A DNA stretch of 64,000 nt from Trebonia kvetii (GCF_007827045.1 NZ_RPFW01000007.1:522151-586150); one strand, 5' to 3'; counted from the stretch's first letter, positions 49,785 to 59,152 are shown. The notes: generated from the sequence alone by a model not told the origin. Numbers and translations: made by a program.

Positions 49785-50707
49785 CGGGCAGCCCCGTCGC
49801 CGACATTCTCCTGAAGTTTGACCCCGCCGGCGATGAGATCCTCCCGGAGTTTGTGCCGTTCTTCCGCGCTGGCGGCGAGCAGCGGTCCGCGCACACCGCC
49901 GCCCGGCAGGCCGAGCATCTCGAGCGCCGCCTTGGTCAGCACGGCCGCCTGGTTGCGGAACAGCCCGACGTTGACGGGCAGCATGGACAGGTGCAGCTTC
50001 GTGGCCACCGCGGTACGGCCCGCGGTGAACGCGTCGAGCATCTCGTGGATGCGGTCGCCGACCACATGGCCGGTGACGCTGATCGCGCCGAGCGCGCCGA
50101 CCGACCACAGCGGAAGGTTCACCGCGTCGTCGCCCGAGTAATAGGCCAGATCGGTGCGGGACAGCACCTGCGAGGTCGCGGCCAGGTCGCCCTTGGCGTC
50201 CTTGACACCGACGATCCGCGGGTGCGCCGCGACCTTGACCAGCGTGTCGGTGCTTACCGCGACGGCTGATCTGCCTGGAATGTCGTAGATCAGCATCGGC
50301 AGGCCGGTGCTGTCGGCGACGGCCGTGAAGTGGGCGGCCAGGGCGTCCTGCGCTGGCTTGTTGTAATAAGGCGTGACGACGAGCAGTCCGTCCGCTCCTG
50401 CCGACTCGGCTTGCCTGGCGAGTTCAATGGTGTGGGCGGTGATGTTCGTGCCGACCCCGGCCACGATGCTCACGTCCGGGCCGACGGCCTCGCGGACCAC
50501 CTCGATCAGGCGCTTTTTCTCCTCGTCGGTCGTCGTCGGCGCCTCACCGGTGGTGCCGTTGACGACAAGACCCTCGTTGCGCATGTCGGTCACGAGGTAG
50601 GCGGCCAGGGTGGCCGCGCCGTCGTAGTCGACCGCGCCGTCGTGGGTCATCGGAGTGATCATGGCCGTCATCAGCCGGCCGAAGGGCGCAGCAGTGGTGG
50701 TGGTCAT
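49781..50707 (-). CDS. dapA: 4-hydroxy-tetrahydrodipicolinate synthase
   Basis: Condenses pyruvate and aspartate semialdehyde in lysine/diaminopimelate synthesis. The 308 residues have AMITPMTHDGAVDYDGAATL at the N-terminus, VVNGTTGEAPTTTDEEKKRL, VTPYYNKPAQDALAAHF with the catalytic Tyr, IVGVKDAKGDL with the Schiff-base Lys, and YYSGDDAVNLPLWSVGA. It is translationally coupled to rnj. A second, less canonical DHDPS-family gene is at 13999. Start is ATG 50707, whose CAT overlaps an ATG of a tiny plus-strand frame. Confidence 0.95.
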   Translation of the reverse strand: MTTTTAAPFGRLMTAMITPMTHDGAVDYDGAATLAAYLVTDMRNEGLVVNGTTGEAPTTTDEEKKRLIEVVREAVGPDVSIVAGVGTNITAHTIELARQAESAGADGLLVVTPYYNKPAQDALAAHFTAVADSTGLPMLIYDIPGRSAVAVSTDTLVKVAAHPRIVGVKDAKGDLAATSQVLSRTDLAYYSGDDAVNLPLWSVGALGAISVTGHVVGDRIHEMLDAFTAGRTAVATKLHLSMLPVNVGLFRNQAAVLTKAALEMLGLPGGGVRGPLLAASAEERHKLREDLIAGGVKLQENVGDGAAR

Positions 50708-50855
50708 GTCTGAACGTTACCCCTCCCCGCAGGAAGTTAGGTATCGGCCACCGCCTCTACGTCTCGCGTTTGTCGTCGCGTTCGCCGTCGCATTCGCCGT
50801 CGCGTTTGTCGTCGGCGCGCGCGTTTCGCGGGCGTCTCGCCGACGGGCCTGGTAA
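50706..50855 (+). CDS. Possible small membrane peptide with a repetitive hydrophobic segment
   Basis: A 49-codon frame with MSERYPSPQEVRYRPPP followed by LRLAFVVAFAVAFAVAFVVG and a basic end. The hydrophobic part is encoded by about four 12-base units close to GTCGCGTTCGCC. The frame starts in overlap with the divergent dapA start and has no ribosome site, so it may be a fortuitous product of a DNA repeat in the promoter gap. I give it low weight. Confidence 0.25.
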   Translation: MSERYPSPQEVRYRPPPLRLAFVVAFAVAFAVAFVVGARVSRASRRRAW

Positions 50856-50916
50856 GCCCGCTGGATCGGGGGGAGAATCGACAGCACAGCAAGGCGAACG
50901 AGGAGGTTAGCCAGCG

Positions 50917-52029
50917 ATGAAGGTCAAGGCCGCTGTACTGCACGACGTGAAGGCACCGTTCGAGATCACCGAACTCGACCTCGACGGCCCGGGCCCGGGC
51001 GAGGTGCTCATCCGCTACGTCGCTGCCGGGCTATGCCACTCCGACCTCCACCTGACCGACGGGGACCTGGTGCCCCGGTTCCCGATCGTCGGCGGTCACG
51101 AGGGCGCCGGGATCATCGAGGAGGTCGGACCCGGCGTGACGAAGGTGGCGCCTGGCGATCATGTCGTGTGCTCGTTCATCCCCAACTGCGGCGCCTGCCG
51201 CTACTGCGCCACCGGGCACCAGAGCCTATGCGACATGGGCGCCACCATCCTGTACGGGTCGTTCCCCGACGGGAGCTTCCGCTTCCACTCCGGCGACACC
51301 GACTACGGGCAGATGTGCATGCTCGGCACGTTCGCCGAATACTCCACCATCTCGCAGCACTCGGTGGTCAAGGTCGACGATTCGCTCCCGCTGGAGACCG
51401 CAGTGCTTGTCGGCTGCGGCGTGCCGACCGGGTGGGGCACCGCGGTGTACGCGGGCGACGTCCGGGCCGGCGACACCGTCGTGATCTACGGCATCGGCGG
51501 CATCGGCATCAACGCCGTCCAGGGCGCGATGCACGCCGGGGCCAAGAACGTGGTCGTCGTGGACCCGCTTGAGTTCAAGCGGGAGACCGCGCTGCGGTTC
51601 GGCGCCACGCACGCGTTCGAGTCAGCCACGGCGGCGCAGGCCGCCGTCGTGGAGATGACCAGGGGCCAGGGCGCGGACAAGGCACTGGTGACCGTGGGCG
51701 TGGTGGACGAGGACGTCGTCTCCGCCGCCTTCGATGTGGTCGGCAAGGGCGGCGTCGTGGTGGTCACCGGCCTGGCCAACCCGGCCAAGCTGACCGTCCA
51801 CGTGTCGGGCGCGGTGCTGACGCTGTTCGAGAAGACGATCAAGGGCAGCCTGTTCGGCTCGGGCAACCCGCAGCGCGACATCCTGAAGATGCTCGACCTG
51901 TATCAGGCCGGCCAGCTCAAGCTCGACGAACTGGTGACCTCGCGGTACACCCTGTCTCAGGTCAACCAGGGGTACGCCGACCTGGTGGCGGGCAAGAACA
52001 TCCGCGGCGTGCTCATCCACGGTCAGTAA
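50917..52029 (+). CDS. Zinc-dependent alcohol dehydrogenase (NDMA-dependent type)
   Basis: A 370-residue medium-chain dehydrogenase. Catalytic zinc ligands are in GLCHSDLHL (Cys) and VGGHEGAGIIEEVG (His); the structural zinc loop is CGACRYCATGHQSLC; the nucleotide-binding loop is VIYGIGGIGINAVQG. The long loop between, YGSFPDGSFRFHSGDTDYGQ, and the TLSQVNQGYADLVAGKNIRG ending are typical of the actinobacterial NDMA-dependent alcohol dehydrogenases, in which NAD is tightly bound and re-oxidised by an external acceptor. GAGGAGG-like ribosome site precedes ATG 50917. Physiological substrate unknown; no mycofactocin genes are in view. Confidence 0.9.
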   Translation: MKVKAAVLHDVKAPFEITELDLDGPGPGEVLIRYVAAGLCHSDLHLTDGDLVPRFPIVGGHEGAGIIEEVGPGVTKVAPGDHVVCSFIPNCGACRYCATGHQSLCDMGATILYGSFPDGSFRFHSGDTDYGQMCMLGTFAEYSTISQHSVVKVDDSLPLETAVLVGCGVPTGWGTAVYAGDVRAGDTVVIYGIGGIGINAVQGAMHAGAKNVVVVDPLEFKRETALRFGATHAFESATAAQAAVVEMTRGQGADKALVTVGVVDEDVVSAAFDVVGKGGVVVVTGLANPAKLTVHVSGAVLTLFEKTIKGSLFGSGNPQRDILKMLDLYQAGQLKLDELVTSRYTLSQVNQGYADLVAGKNIRGVLIHGQ

Positions 52030-52127
52030 CACGCGCGGTTTCACGGTTGGCGCGCGGCTGGCGCGCGGGCTCGTGCTCGCGCGCTAACCGGTAGCCCGGC
52101 GCTCCGTGCCGTGCCAGACTCGGCAGC

Positions 52128-52865
52128 ATGACCGCCGCGGTGCCGGGCACGCTTATCGGAGCCGGCAGGAACGCCGACGTTTATGACCTCGGAGACGGCC
52201 GGGTGCTGCGCCGGTACCGGGACGCCCGCGATGCGGAACGAGTCGGCGCGGAGGCGCTGATCATGACGCGGGCACGCGCGTCTGGCGTGCCCGTGCCCGA
52301 GGTGTTCGACGTGTCGGGCGCCGACATCGTGATGGAGCGTGCCGCCGGGCCCACGATGCTCGACACCCTTGGGCGCCGGCCGTGGACGGTGAACGCGCAG
52401 GCAAGGCTGCTCGCGCGGCTGCATGAACTGGTCCACGCGGTGCCGCTGTCCGGCCTTCCCGAACTCGCGACGCTGCCCGGCTGGACCGGGCCGGCCGACG
52501 GCGACGCGCTGCTCCACCGTGACCTGCACCCGCAAAACGTGATCCACACCGAACGCGGTCCGATGATCATCGACTGGGAGGGGGCGGCGCGCGGTCCCGC
52601 CATCGCCGATGTCGCGCTGACCTGGGTCATCGTCGGCTTCTCGGAGGTTCCGCTGCCGCCCGTCCGCGCCGCGATGGCACGCACGCTGCAGTCGGCGTTC
52701 GCCCGGTCATTCGTCCGCGCCGCCGGGCCGCTCAACGAGACCTGGCGGACGACAGCGATCCGGATGCGGCTCACCGACCCGAACCTGCTGCCAAGCGAGG
52801 CGGCACGGCTGCGGAAGCTGGCCGCCGCCGCCTCGCAGCCGGACGGCGACGCCAGCCACGCCTAG
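52128..52865 (+). CDS. Aminoglycoside phosphotransferase-fold kinase
   Basis: A 245-residue protein kinase-like enzyme. The catalytic loop LLHRDLHPQNVIH (about 127-139) and metal motif MIIDWEGAARGP (about 145-156) are intact; the N-lobe starts with GAGRNADVYDLGDGRVLRRY. It is short for the family, with a reduced N-lobe. It could phosphorylate a small molecule, sugar or antibiotic; there is nothing to indicate a resistance role. The plus-strand VOC gene follows after 48 bases. Confidence 0.85.
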   Translation: MTAAVPGTLIGAGRNADVYDLGDGRVLRRYRDARDAERVGAEALIMTRARASGVPVPEVFDVSGADIVMERAAGPTMLDTLGRRPWTVNAQARLLARLHELVHAVPLSGLPELATLPGWTGPADGDALLHRDLHPQNVIHTERGPMIIDWEGAARGPAIADVALTWVIVGFSEVPLPPVRAAMARTLQSAFARSFVRAAGPLNETWRTTAIRMRLTDPNLLPSEAARLRKLAAAASQPDGDASHA

Positions 52866-52913
52866 TGTGATCCCGGACGTAGAACGTCAGGGACCGGGCA
52901 TAGCGTGCCTGGC

Positions 52914-53276
52914 ATGGCTATCGCACGCTACCCAAGCTTCGTCATCGACTGTCCCGACCCAGCGGCGCTCGCAGCCTTCTACGGCGCGCTCCTTGACTGG
53001 AAGGTCGAGGAGTCCTCGCCTGATTGGGGCCAGATCCGCGCGGACAACGGCAACTGCATCTCGTTCCAGGCGGTGAAGGAGGGATACACGCCGCCCGTCT
53101 GGCCCGACCAGCAGGTGCCGCAGCAGATGCACCTCGACGTGATCGTCGACAACCTCGACGCCGCCGAGGCGGCGGTGCTCGAGCTCGGCGCCGTCAAGCA
53201 CGAGTACCAGCCAGGCACGACCTTCCGGGTGTTTCTCGACCCGGCGGGGCACCCGTTCTGCCTGTGCGTGAACTAG
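52914..53276 (+). CDS. VOC-family (glyoxalase/bleomycin resistance fold) protein
   Basis: A 120-residue vicinal-oxygen-chelate protein: RYPSFVIDCPDPAALAAFYG then ALLDWKVEE in the first half, QQMHLDVIVDNLDAAEAAVL and FLDPAGHPFCLCV in the second. Metal ligands could be His of MHLDV and Glu/His near the end, but not all are clear. The actual reaction is unknown. ATG 52914 is preferred over GTG 52905. It ends before a hairpin shared with the convergent SGNH gene. Confidence 0.88.
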   Translation: MAIARYPSFVIDCPDPAALAAFYGALLDWKVEESSPDWGQIRADNGNCISFQAVKEGYTPPVWPDQQVPQQMHLDVIVDNLDAAEAAVLELGAVKHEYQPGTTFRVFLDPAGHPFCLCVN

Positions 53277-53326
53277 CACTGCGTGAACTGGCACGGGCCG
53301 CCGATCATCACGGGCCACCGCGTATC

Positions 53327-53345
53327 GCCGGCCTTACAGGCCGGC
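53327..53345. terminator. Hairpin containing the SGNH gene stop codon
   Basis: GCCGGCCT-TAC-AGGCCGGC is a perfect 8-bp stem with a 3-base loop between convergent VOC and SGNH genes. The minus-strand TAA stop (53334-53336) lies at the loop. The loop-side sequence GGCCTTAC resembles the P hairpin of repeat copy D. Confidence 0.7.
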
Positions 53346-54143
53346 CTTGCTTGCCGCGGCGCTGAACACCGGAAGGTAGCCGTCCTGGTGGCCGGACGCG
53401 GTCGGGTGGTAGGAGTTGCCGATCGGCCAGGTGACCGAGTGCAGCCAGGCGCCCCAGTCGCACAGTTCGTGGCCGGAGAAGGCGGAGCGGACGTCGGCGA
53501 ACGCATCGCCGTTCGCCAGCGCCGCTTTCTTGATCACGCCGTCCAGGATGTCGACGCCAGTGTCGAGTGCCTGGTGGTCGGCGCTGGACAGGCCGATGCA
53601 GAACCAGGCGCCGAGGTCGTAGAAGTCCGGATAGTCGAGGACGACGACCTTCGCGTTGGGCGCCTGTGCGCGAATGCCGGCCAGTACGGTGTTGAGCTGG
53701 CCGGGGAGCGTGGTGCTCGCGATTTTCTCGGCCGCGGCGACGGCGCTTTCACAGGCGCTTGTCGAGTCGCGTACGCAGGATTGCATGATCGAGGAAAAGC
53801 CGACGTCGTTGCCGCCGATGGTTATGCTCACCAGCGTTGTCGATGCGCTGAGTGACGACAGCTGATTATTGATGACATCGGCGGCCCGTGCGCCCGAGCA
53901 CGCGGCGAATTTGAACGACGCGACGGGATTTGCCGCGGCCCACAGCTCCGGATAGGCGTGCGGACTCTGAGCGCAGGATCCGGTTGCACCGCCCGCGCCG
54001 ACCCCCGATGAATAGGAGTCGCCGAGGGCGACGTAATTGACGGCCGCGGCGGCTTGTGCTGGTATTCCCGCGCCGATGAGGGCGGCGGTGAGCCCCGCGG
54101 CGAGCGCGGGCACGCCAACGGCGAGCATGCGTGATGGACGCAC
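53334..54143 (-). CDS. Secreted SGNH/GDSL-type esterase or lipase
   Basis: A 269-residue exported hydrolase. Signal peptide at about 1-32 (MLAVGVPALAAGLTAALIGA, cut near AQA). Block I is YVALGDSYSSGVGAGG with the Ser nucleophile, block III is ITIGGNDVGF with the oxyanion Asn, and block V is SYHPTASGH with the catalytic His. Six Cys (GSCAQS, AACSGA, QSCVRD, SACESA, WFCIG, ELCDWG) are likely to form three disulfides, as in Streptomyces scabies/rimosus-type lipases. It hydrolyses lipids or esters outside the cell. Confidence 0.93.
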   Translation of the reverse strand: MRPSRMLAVGVPALAAGLTAALIGAGIPAQAAAAVNYVALGDSYSSGVGAGGATGSCAQSPHAYPELWAAANPVASFKFAACSGARAADVINNQLSSLSASTTLVSITIGGNDVGFSSIMQSCVRDSTSACESAVAAAEKIASTTLPGQLNTVLAGIRAQAPNAKVVVLDYPDFYDLGAWFCIGLSSADHQALDTGVDILDGVIKKAALANGDAFADVRSAFSGHELCDWGAWLHSVTWPIGNSYHPTASGHQDGYLPVFSAAASKAGL

Positions 54144-54337
54144 TGACTACTCCAAGTGTCCGACCGATTACAGCATGCGCGCGCATTGATGTGTTTATAT
54201 CACCGGCATCAATATCCAGGAAGAGGCTTTCTTAACGCATTTCCTTTCCGGATCAATGTGGCCCATGGCGCCGCGCGGCGGGGTCTCTGTGTCATGCGCC
54301 GTCGATGGGTTACCTGCCGCCGTTTAGGGTTGAGGGC

Positions 54338-54868
54338 GTGACGATCGTTCCTGATGAGAAGGACTGGACATGGGTGCTGCGGCGTCCGTGCCCGGAGTGC
54401 GGGCTTGACACGACCACCGTCGCCCGCGAGGACATCCCGGCGATGATCCTGGCCAACGCGGAGGCCTGGCACGCACCGCTTGCCGCGCCGGACGCGGTGC
54501 GGCGGCCGGAGCCCGGCAAGTGGTCCGCGCTCGAATACGGCTGCCACGTGCGCGACGTGCTGCGGCTGTACGACTACCGGCTCGTGCTGATGCTGACCGA
54601 GGACGACCCGCTCTACCCGAACTGGAATCAGGATGACACCGCGGTCGCGGACCGCTACGACACTCAGGACCCGGCCATGGTGTCCGGCGAACTCGACTCA
54701 GCGGCGCGGGCCATCGCGGCCCGCTTCCGCACCGTCACCGGCCCCCTCTGGGAGCGCCCTGGCCGCCGCAGCGACGGCGCGGCGTTCACGATCGAAACGT
54801 TCGCCCGCTACTTCATCCACGACCCCGTGCACCACCTGTACGACGTCACCGGCCAGCGCCACGCCTGA
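54338..54868 (+). CDS. DinB-like (mycothiol-dependent maleylpyruvate isomerase fold) protein
   Basis: A 176-residue four-helix protein. It begins VTIVPDEKDWTWVLRRPCPE then CGLDTTTV, a Cys pair common to actinobacterial DinB relatives, followed by GKWSALEYGCHVRDVLRLYD (metal-ligand His in CHVRDV) and the final FARYFIHDPVHHLYDVTG with two more His residues. The three His suit a metal-dependent thiol transferase/isomerase site. The substrate is unknown. GTG 54338 is chosen; GTG/ATG at 54305 would add eleven residues. Confidence 0.82.
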   Translation: MTIVPDEKDWTWVLRRPCPECGLDTTTVAREDIPAMILANAEAWHAPLAAPDAVRRPEPGKWSALEYGCHVRDVLRLYDYRLVLMLTEDDPLYPNWNQDDTAVADRYDTQDPAMVSGELDSAARAIAARFRTVTGPLWERPGRRSDGAAFTIETFARYFIHDPVHHLYDVTGQRHA

Positions 54869-54906
54869 CCGGCATTCCCGGCTCAGACAGGCCGCCGCGC
54901 GCCTGG

Positions 54907-55461
54907 TTACCTCACCGGCGCGCGGTGGCGTGTCCGCCAAGCGAATAAGGCCGCCGACGTACGCAGGTAGGCCTCCCACTGGGGGTCACCGTCAAATTCA
55001 GCACCGATGAGGCGCCAGTGCGCTCCTTTCGGGACACCGGGCGCAACGGGAAGGGTCCAGCCGAGTTCTGATAGCAGGCGGTCGGCCTTGCGGTGATTGC
55101 ACATCTGGCAAGCGGCGACGCAGTTCTCCCAGGCGTGCGTGCCGCCACGGCTGCGCGGGATCACGTGGTCAATCGTCTCGCCGTGCCGGCCGCAGTAGGC
55201 GCAGCGGTAGTTATCTCGACGCATCAGCGCCGCCCTGGTCAGCGGGACCCGGTTGCGCTGCGGGATGCGTATGTACCTGCGAAGCCTGATGACGGACGGG
55301 GTGACCACTTGCACCGTGGCGGCGTGCAGCATGCGCCCGCCGGAGTCGTGATGAACGATCTCTGCCTTCTCGCCGAGGACAAGGCAGACGGCCCGCCGGA
55401 GACCGACGGTGGTAAGTGGCTCGTAGGTAACGTTAAGCAGCAGCACGCGTCGCACTGGCAC
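54907..55461 (-). CDS. HNH endonuclease
   Basis: A 184-residue protein with a C-terminal HNH domain: CAYCGRHGETIDHVIPRSRG (about 87-106) and ENCVAACQMCNHRKADR (about 111-127). The Cys pairs bind structural zinc; DHVIP is the HNH core. The N-terminal segment RRVLLLNVTYEPLTTVGLRR and AEIVHHDSG is the standard start of this actinobacterial family. Probably a chromosomal housekeeping-like nuclease of unknown role, not tied to a phage. It is divergent from the peptidase at 55619. Confidence 0.93.
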   Translation of the reverse strand: MPVRRVLLLNVTYEPLTTVGLRRAVCLVLGEKAEIVHHDSGGRMLHAATVQVVTPSVIRLRRYIRIPQRNRVPLTRAALMRRDNYRCAYCGRHGETIDHVIPRSRGGTHAWENCVAACQMCNHRKADRLLSELGWTLPVAPGVPKGAHWRLIGAEFDGDPQWEAYLRTSAALFAWRTRHRAPVR

Positions 55462-55618
55462 CTCCGCAGGTACCGTCGTGAGGCGCCGCTCACACCGCCG
55501 GGCCTGGCTGGTCCCGGCGTGACCTAAGCCACGTGCCTCCGTTACTAGGTCTAGAGTACAAGGCGATTCGTGGATTCTTGGTTAATGGATGGTAACGAGC
55601 AGCGGTTAAGGTGCGGTT

Positions 55619-57742
55619 ATGGCTTCAGTGCGCGTCCAGGACCCGGCGGCTGGCTACCCGGAGGCAACCCGGCTCGATCTTGTCGAAGACCTGTTCGGTC
55701 ATCAGGTCGCTGATCCGTACCGCTGGCTGGAGGACACGGAAAGCCCGCAGTCACAGCGCTGGCTCGGCGCCGAAGGGGAACTGTGGGCGGCGAGCCGCGA
55801 CGGACTGCCGCGCACGGCGGAGTTCACCGCGCGGGTGCGCGAGCTGCTGCGCGTCGGCGCGGTCGGCCTGCCGGCGTGGCGCGGCGGCACGCGGTTCTAC
55901 ACCAGGCGCGACCCGGACCAGGAACACGCCGTGCTCTATGTCCACGACGGCACTGCACCGGACGACACGGGGCGGGTGCTCGTCGACCCGTCGGTTATCG
56001 ACGCCACCGGGCGGACCACGCTTGACGCCTGGTCGCCGGACAAGGAGGGCCGCCTACTGGCCTACCAGCTCTCCCACGGAGGGGACGAGGAGGCGCTGCT
56101 GCGGGTGATGGACGTCGCGACCGGGGAGGTGGTGGACGGTCCCATCGACCGGTGCCGCTACTCCGGCGTGGCCTGGCTGCCAGGCGGCAAGGCGTTCTAT
56201 TACACGCGGCGGCTCGCACCAGAGGCGGTGCCCGAGGGTGAGACGCAGTACCACCGGCGAGTGTACCTGCACGTGGTCGGCACGCCGCCGGAGGCGGACA
56301 CGCTGATCTTCGGCGAGGGCAGGGACAAGAAGACCTACTTCGGCGTCAGCGTCAGCAGGGACGGCAGCTGGCTGCTCGTGTCCGCCTCGGTCGGCACCGC
56401 GCCCCGCGAAGACATCTGGATCGCCAGCCTGACCGCGAGCGACCCGGCGGCGCCGGTACTCATCCCGCTGATGACCGGGCTCGACGCGATGGCCACGCCG
56501 CGCGTCGGCAGGGACGGCAAGCTGTACGTGCTCACCGACCTCGCCGCGCCGCGCGGCAGGATCTGTGTCGCCGACCCGTTCACGCCGGGACCGGAAAGCT
56601 GGGTCGACCTGGTCCCCGAGGACCCGTCGGCGGTGCTGCGCAGCTTCGCGATTCTCGATGAGGGCCTGGACCGCCCGGTGCTCGTGGTGTCGCGGACCAG
56701 GCATGCGGTCAGCGAGGTCACGGTGCACGACCTGGCCACCGGGGAGCAGGTGTCCGCGCTCGCCCTGCCGGGTATCGGCACCGTCGGCGGCGTCGCGGAA
56801 CGACCCGAGGGCGGGCACGAGGCGTGGTTCGGCTACACCGACTACACCACGCCCCCGGTGATACTCCGCTACGACGCGGCGACCGGCGCGGTGGACACCT
56901 GGGCGGCATCGCCCGGGGCTGCCGACAATCCGCCGGCGGTTACCGCGTCGCAGGTCACGTACTACTCCGCGGACGGCACGCCGGTCCGGATGGTGATCAT
57001 CGAGCCGGCCGGTGTAACAGGGAACCGTTCGGGAGAAAGGTCGTGCATCCTGTACGGCTACGGCGGCTTCGACATCAGCCAGACGCCCGGATACTCGGCG
57101 AGCATCCTCGCCTGGGTTGAGGCGGGCGGTGTGTACGCGGTCGCCGGGCTGCGCGGCGGCAGCGAGGAGGGCGAGGAGTGGCATCGCGCCGGGATGCTCG
57201 ACCGCAAGCAGAACGTGTTCGACGACTTCCACGCCGCGGCCGAGTACCTGATCGAGACCGGGGTCACCACGCCGGAGCGGCTCGCGGTGTGGGGCGGATC
57301 CAACGGCGGGCTGCTCGTCGGCGCGGCCGTCACCCAGCGGCCCGACCTGTTCACCGCCGCTGTGTGCTCGGCGCCGCTGCTCGACATGGTGCGCTACGAG
57401 CGGTTCAAGATCGGCGAGACCTGGAACGTCGAGTACGGCTCCGCGGCCAAGCCGGAGGAGCTTGCCTGGCTGCTCGGCTACTCGCCCTACCACCGGGTGC
57501 GGGACGGCGTCGCTTACCCGGCGGTGCTGTTCACCGTCTTCACCAACGACTCGCGCGTCGACCCGATGCACGCGTACAAGATGTGTGCGGCGCTGCAGCA
57601 CGCGACCTCGTCCGGCCGTCCGGTGCTCCTGCGCGCCGAGGGCCAGGTGGGCCACTCGCAGCGCGCGGTGTCGCTGTCCGCGGCGCTGTCCGGCGACTGC
57701 CTGGCGTTCGTCGCGCGGGAGACGGGGCTGCCGCCGACCTGA
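55619..57742 (+). CDS. Prolyl oligopeptidase (S9A family)
   Basis: A 707-residue cytosolic serine peptidase cleaving after proline in short peptides. The N-terminus has YRWLEDTESPQSQRWLGAE, then a seven-bladed propeller (about 75-430), then the alpha/beta-hydrolase domain. The catalytic triad is visible: Ser561 in WGGSNGGLLVGA, Asp648 in NDSRVDPMHA, His679 in GQVGHSQRA. LRGGSEEGEEWHRAGMLDRK is another family motif. ATG 55619 follows AAGGTGCGG. The mechanosensitive channel gene is 162 bases downstream. Confidence 0.95.
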   Translation: MASVRVQDPAAGYPEATRLDLVEDLFGHQVADPYRWLEDTESPQSQRWLGAEGELWAASRDGLPRTAEFTARVRELLRVGAVGLPAWRGGTRFYTRRDPDQEHAVLYVHDGTAPDDTGRVLVDPSVIDATGRTTLDAWSPDKEGRLLAYQLSHGGDEEALLRVMDVATGEVVDGPIDRCRYSGVAWLPGGKAFYYTRRLAPEAVPEGETQYHRRVYLHVVGTPPEADTLIFGEGRDKKTYFGVSVSRDGSWLLVSASVGTAPREDIWIASLTASDPAAPVLIPLMTGLDAMATPRVGRDGKLYVLTDLAAPRGRICVADPFTPGPESWVDLVPEDPSAVLRSFAILDEGLDRPVLVVSRTRHAVSEVTVHDLATGEQVSALALPGIGTVGGVAERPEGGHEAWFGYTDYTTPPVILRYDAATGAVDTWAASPGAADNPPAVTASQVTYYSADGTPVRMVIIEPAGVTGNRSGERSCILYGYGGFDISQTPGYSASILAWVEAGGVYAVAGLRGGSEEGEEWHRAGMLDRKQNVFDDFHAAAEYLIETGVTTPERLAVWGGSNGGLLVGAAVTQRPDLFTAAVCSAPLLDMVRYERFKIGETWNVEYGSAAKPEELAWLLGYSPYHRVRDGVAYPAVLFTVFTNDSRVDPMHAYKMCAALQHATSSGRPVLLRAEGQVGHSQRAVSLSAALSGDCLAFVARETGLPPT

Positions 57743-57904
57743 CGAGAGGCCTGGCCCGCGGTTTTCTGCTCAGCGATCCGCTCGCGTCGCGGGTGATCCT
57801 GGTCATGCCTCGCGGCGTAGCGCTCACCCCGGCGCGGGCAGCCGCCTATCCTCTCGGGGAGACGAAGGGTCGGATTCCGCTCGCAGGATCACAGGAGGTT
57901 CGTC

Positions 57905-59152
57905 GTGTTGGGGCAAGTCCAGGTGTCGATCTTCGGTGCGGACAACGTGCCGGACACGCTGGTTGGCAGTTGCGGCAGCAACCCGGGACTGGCCTGCCGG
58001 CTGGTCTGGAACATCACGCACGACGGACAGGCCGCCGCGGTCACCAACAGCTTCCTGGCCGGCCCGGTGCACCTGCTGCTTAAAGTGCTGTTCGTGGTGC
58101 TGCTCGCGTTCCTCATCCAGTTCATCGTGCACCGGGTGATCAACCGGCTGACGGAGCGGGCCACATCGTCGCTGCTGTCGCAATGGCGCGGCAGCATGGC
58201 GAACTCGCGGTTCGTGCCGAGCAGGCCGGGAAACGGACGGAACGGCTCCGCAGGCCGCGCGCGGCGGCGGCGCAGCGCCTCCGACGACTCGATGGCGGCC
58301 GACGCCGCGGCCGCGCAGGCCGCGGTGGCGGACTCGTCGTCCGCCGCGCAGCTCTCCGACGCACCGGCGCTCGCCGGAGCCGACGCAGCCGGCGGCGCCA
58401 GCCAGGGCGAGATCAACGGCGCGGCCGCCCAGGCGGAGGCGGCCATCGTCGACGAACGCCGCAAGCAGCGGGTGCGGGCGCTCGGCGCGATCTTGCGCAG
58501 CATCGCGTCGATCACGATCTTCTCCATCGCCGGCTTCGTAATACTCGGCGACCTCGGCATCAATCTCGCGCCGCTGCTGGCCAGCGCGGGCGTGGTCGGC
58601 GTCGCGATCGGCTTCGGCGCGCAGAGCCTGGTGCGCGACTACCTGTCCGGGATCTTCATGCTCGTCGAGGACCAGTACGGGGTGGGCGACGTGATCACGG
58701 TCGGGAACGCGACGGGAACGGTGGAGACCGTCACGCTGCGGGTCACCCGCATGCGGGACGTCAACGGAATCGTGTGGCACATCCGCAACGGCACCATCGA
58801 CACGGTCGGCAACGAGTCACAGGGGTGGGCCCGGGCGGTGATTGACTTCCCGGTACCCTTCGCGGCCGACCTGGCGACGATCAGGCACCTGCTCGCGCGG
58901 ACCGGCGACGAGATGTGGAACGAGCCCATCTGGCGCGCGGTCATGCTCGAGGCCCCCGAGGTGTGGGGCGCGCAGGCGCTCTCCAGCACCGAGGTCACCA
59001 TGCGGATGGTGGTGAAGACGGCACCGCTGCGCCAGTGGGAGGTCGAGCGGGAGATGCGCGCCCGGGTGAAGCGAGCGCTGAAGGAAGCAGGCATCGTGCC
59101 GCCGCCGGCCGAGAAGCCCACCATGGCGGTGACCCTGATCAGGGACGAGTGA
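57905..59152 (+). CDS. MscS-family mechanosensitive ion channel
   Basis: A 415-residue channel. It has a hydrophobic segment at about 53-75 (VHLLLKVLFVVLLAFLIQFI), a charged cytoplasmic insert rich in Arg and Ala (about 90-190), a second segment at about 198-220 (IASITIFSIAGFVILGDLGI), then the pore helix LAPLLASAGVVGVAIGFGAQ followed by SLVRDYLSGIFMLVEDQYGV, and the beta domain VGNATGTVETVTLRVTRMRD. GFGAQSLVRDxxSG is the MscS signature. Released by turgor to limit lysis on osmotic downshift. The 100-residue Ala/Ser-rich insert between the helices is unusual. Confidence 0.93.
   Translation: MLGQVQVSIFGADNVPDTLVGSCGSNPGLACRLVWNITHDGQAAAVTNSFLAGPVHLLLKVLFVVLLAFLIQFIVHRVINRLTERATSSLLSQWRGSMANSRFVPSRPGNGRNGSAGRARRRRSASDDSMAADAAAAQAAVADSSSAAQLSDAPALAGADAAGGASQGEINGAAAQAEAAIVDERRKQRVRALGAILRSIASITIFSIAGFVILGDLGINLAPLLASAGVVGVAIGFGAQSLVRDYLSGIFMLVEDQYGVGDVITVGNATGTVETVTLRVTRMRDVNGIVWHIRNGTIDTVGNESQGWARAVIDFPVPFAADLATIRHLLARTGDEMWNEPIWRAVMLEAPEVWGAQALSSTEVTMRMVVKTAPLRQWEVEREMRARVKRALKEAGIVPPPAEKPTMAVTLIRDE

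Noticed and set aside
49785..50108. Upstream extension of rnj into dapA
   Set aside because: The frame stays open but has no RNase J similarity; GTG 49784 overlaps the dapA stop and starts the conserved N-terminus.
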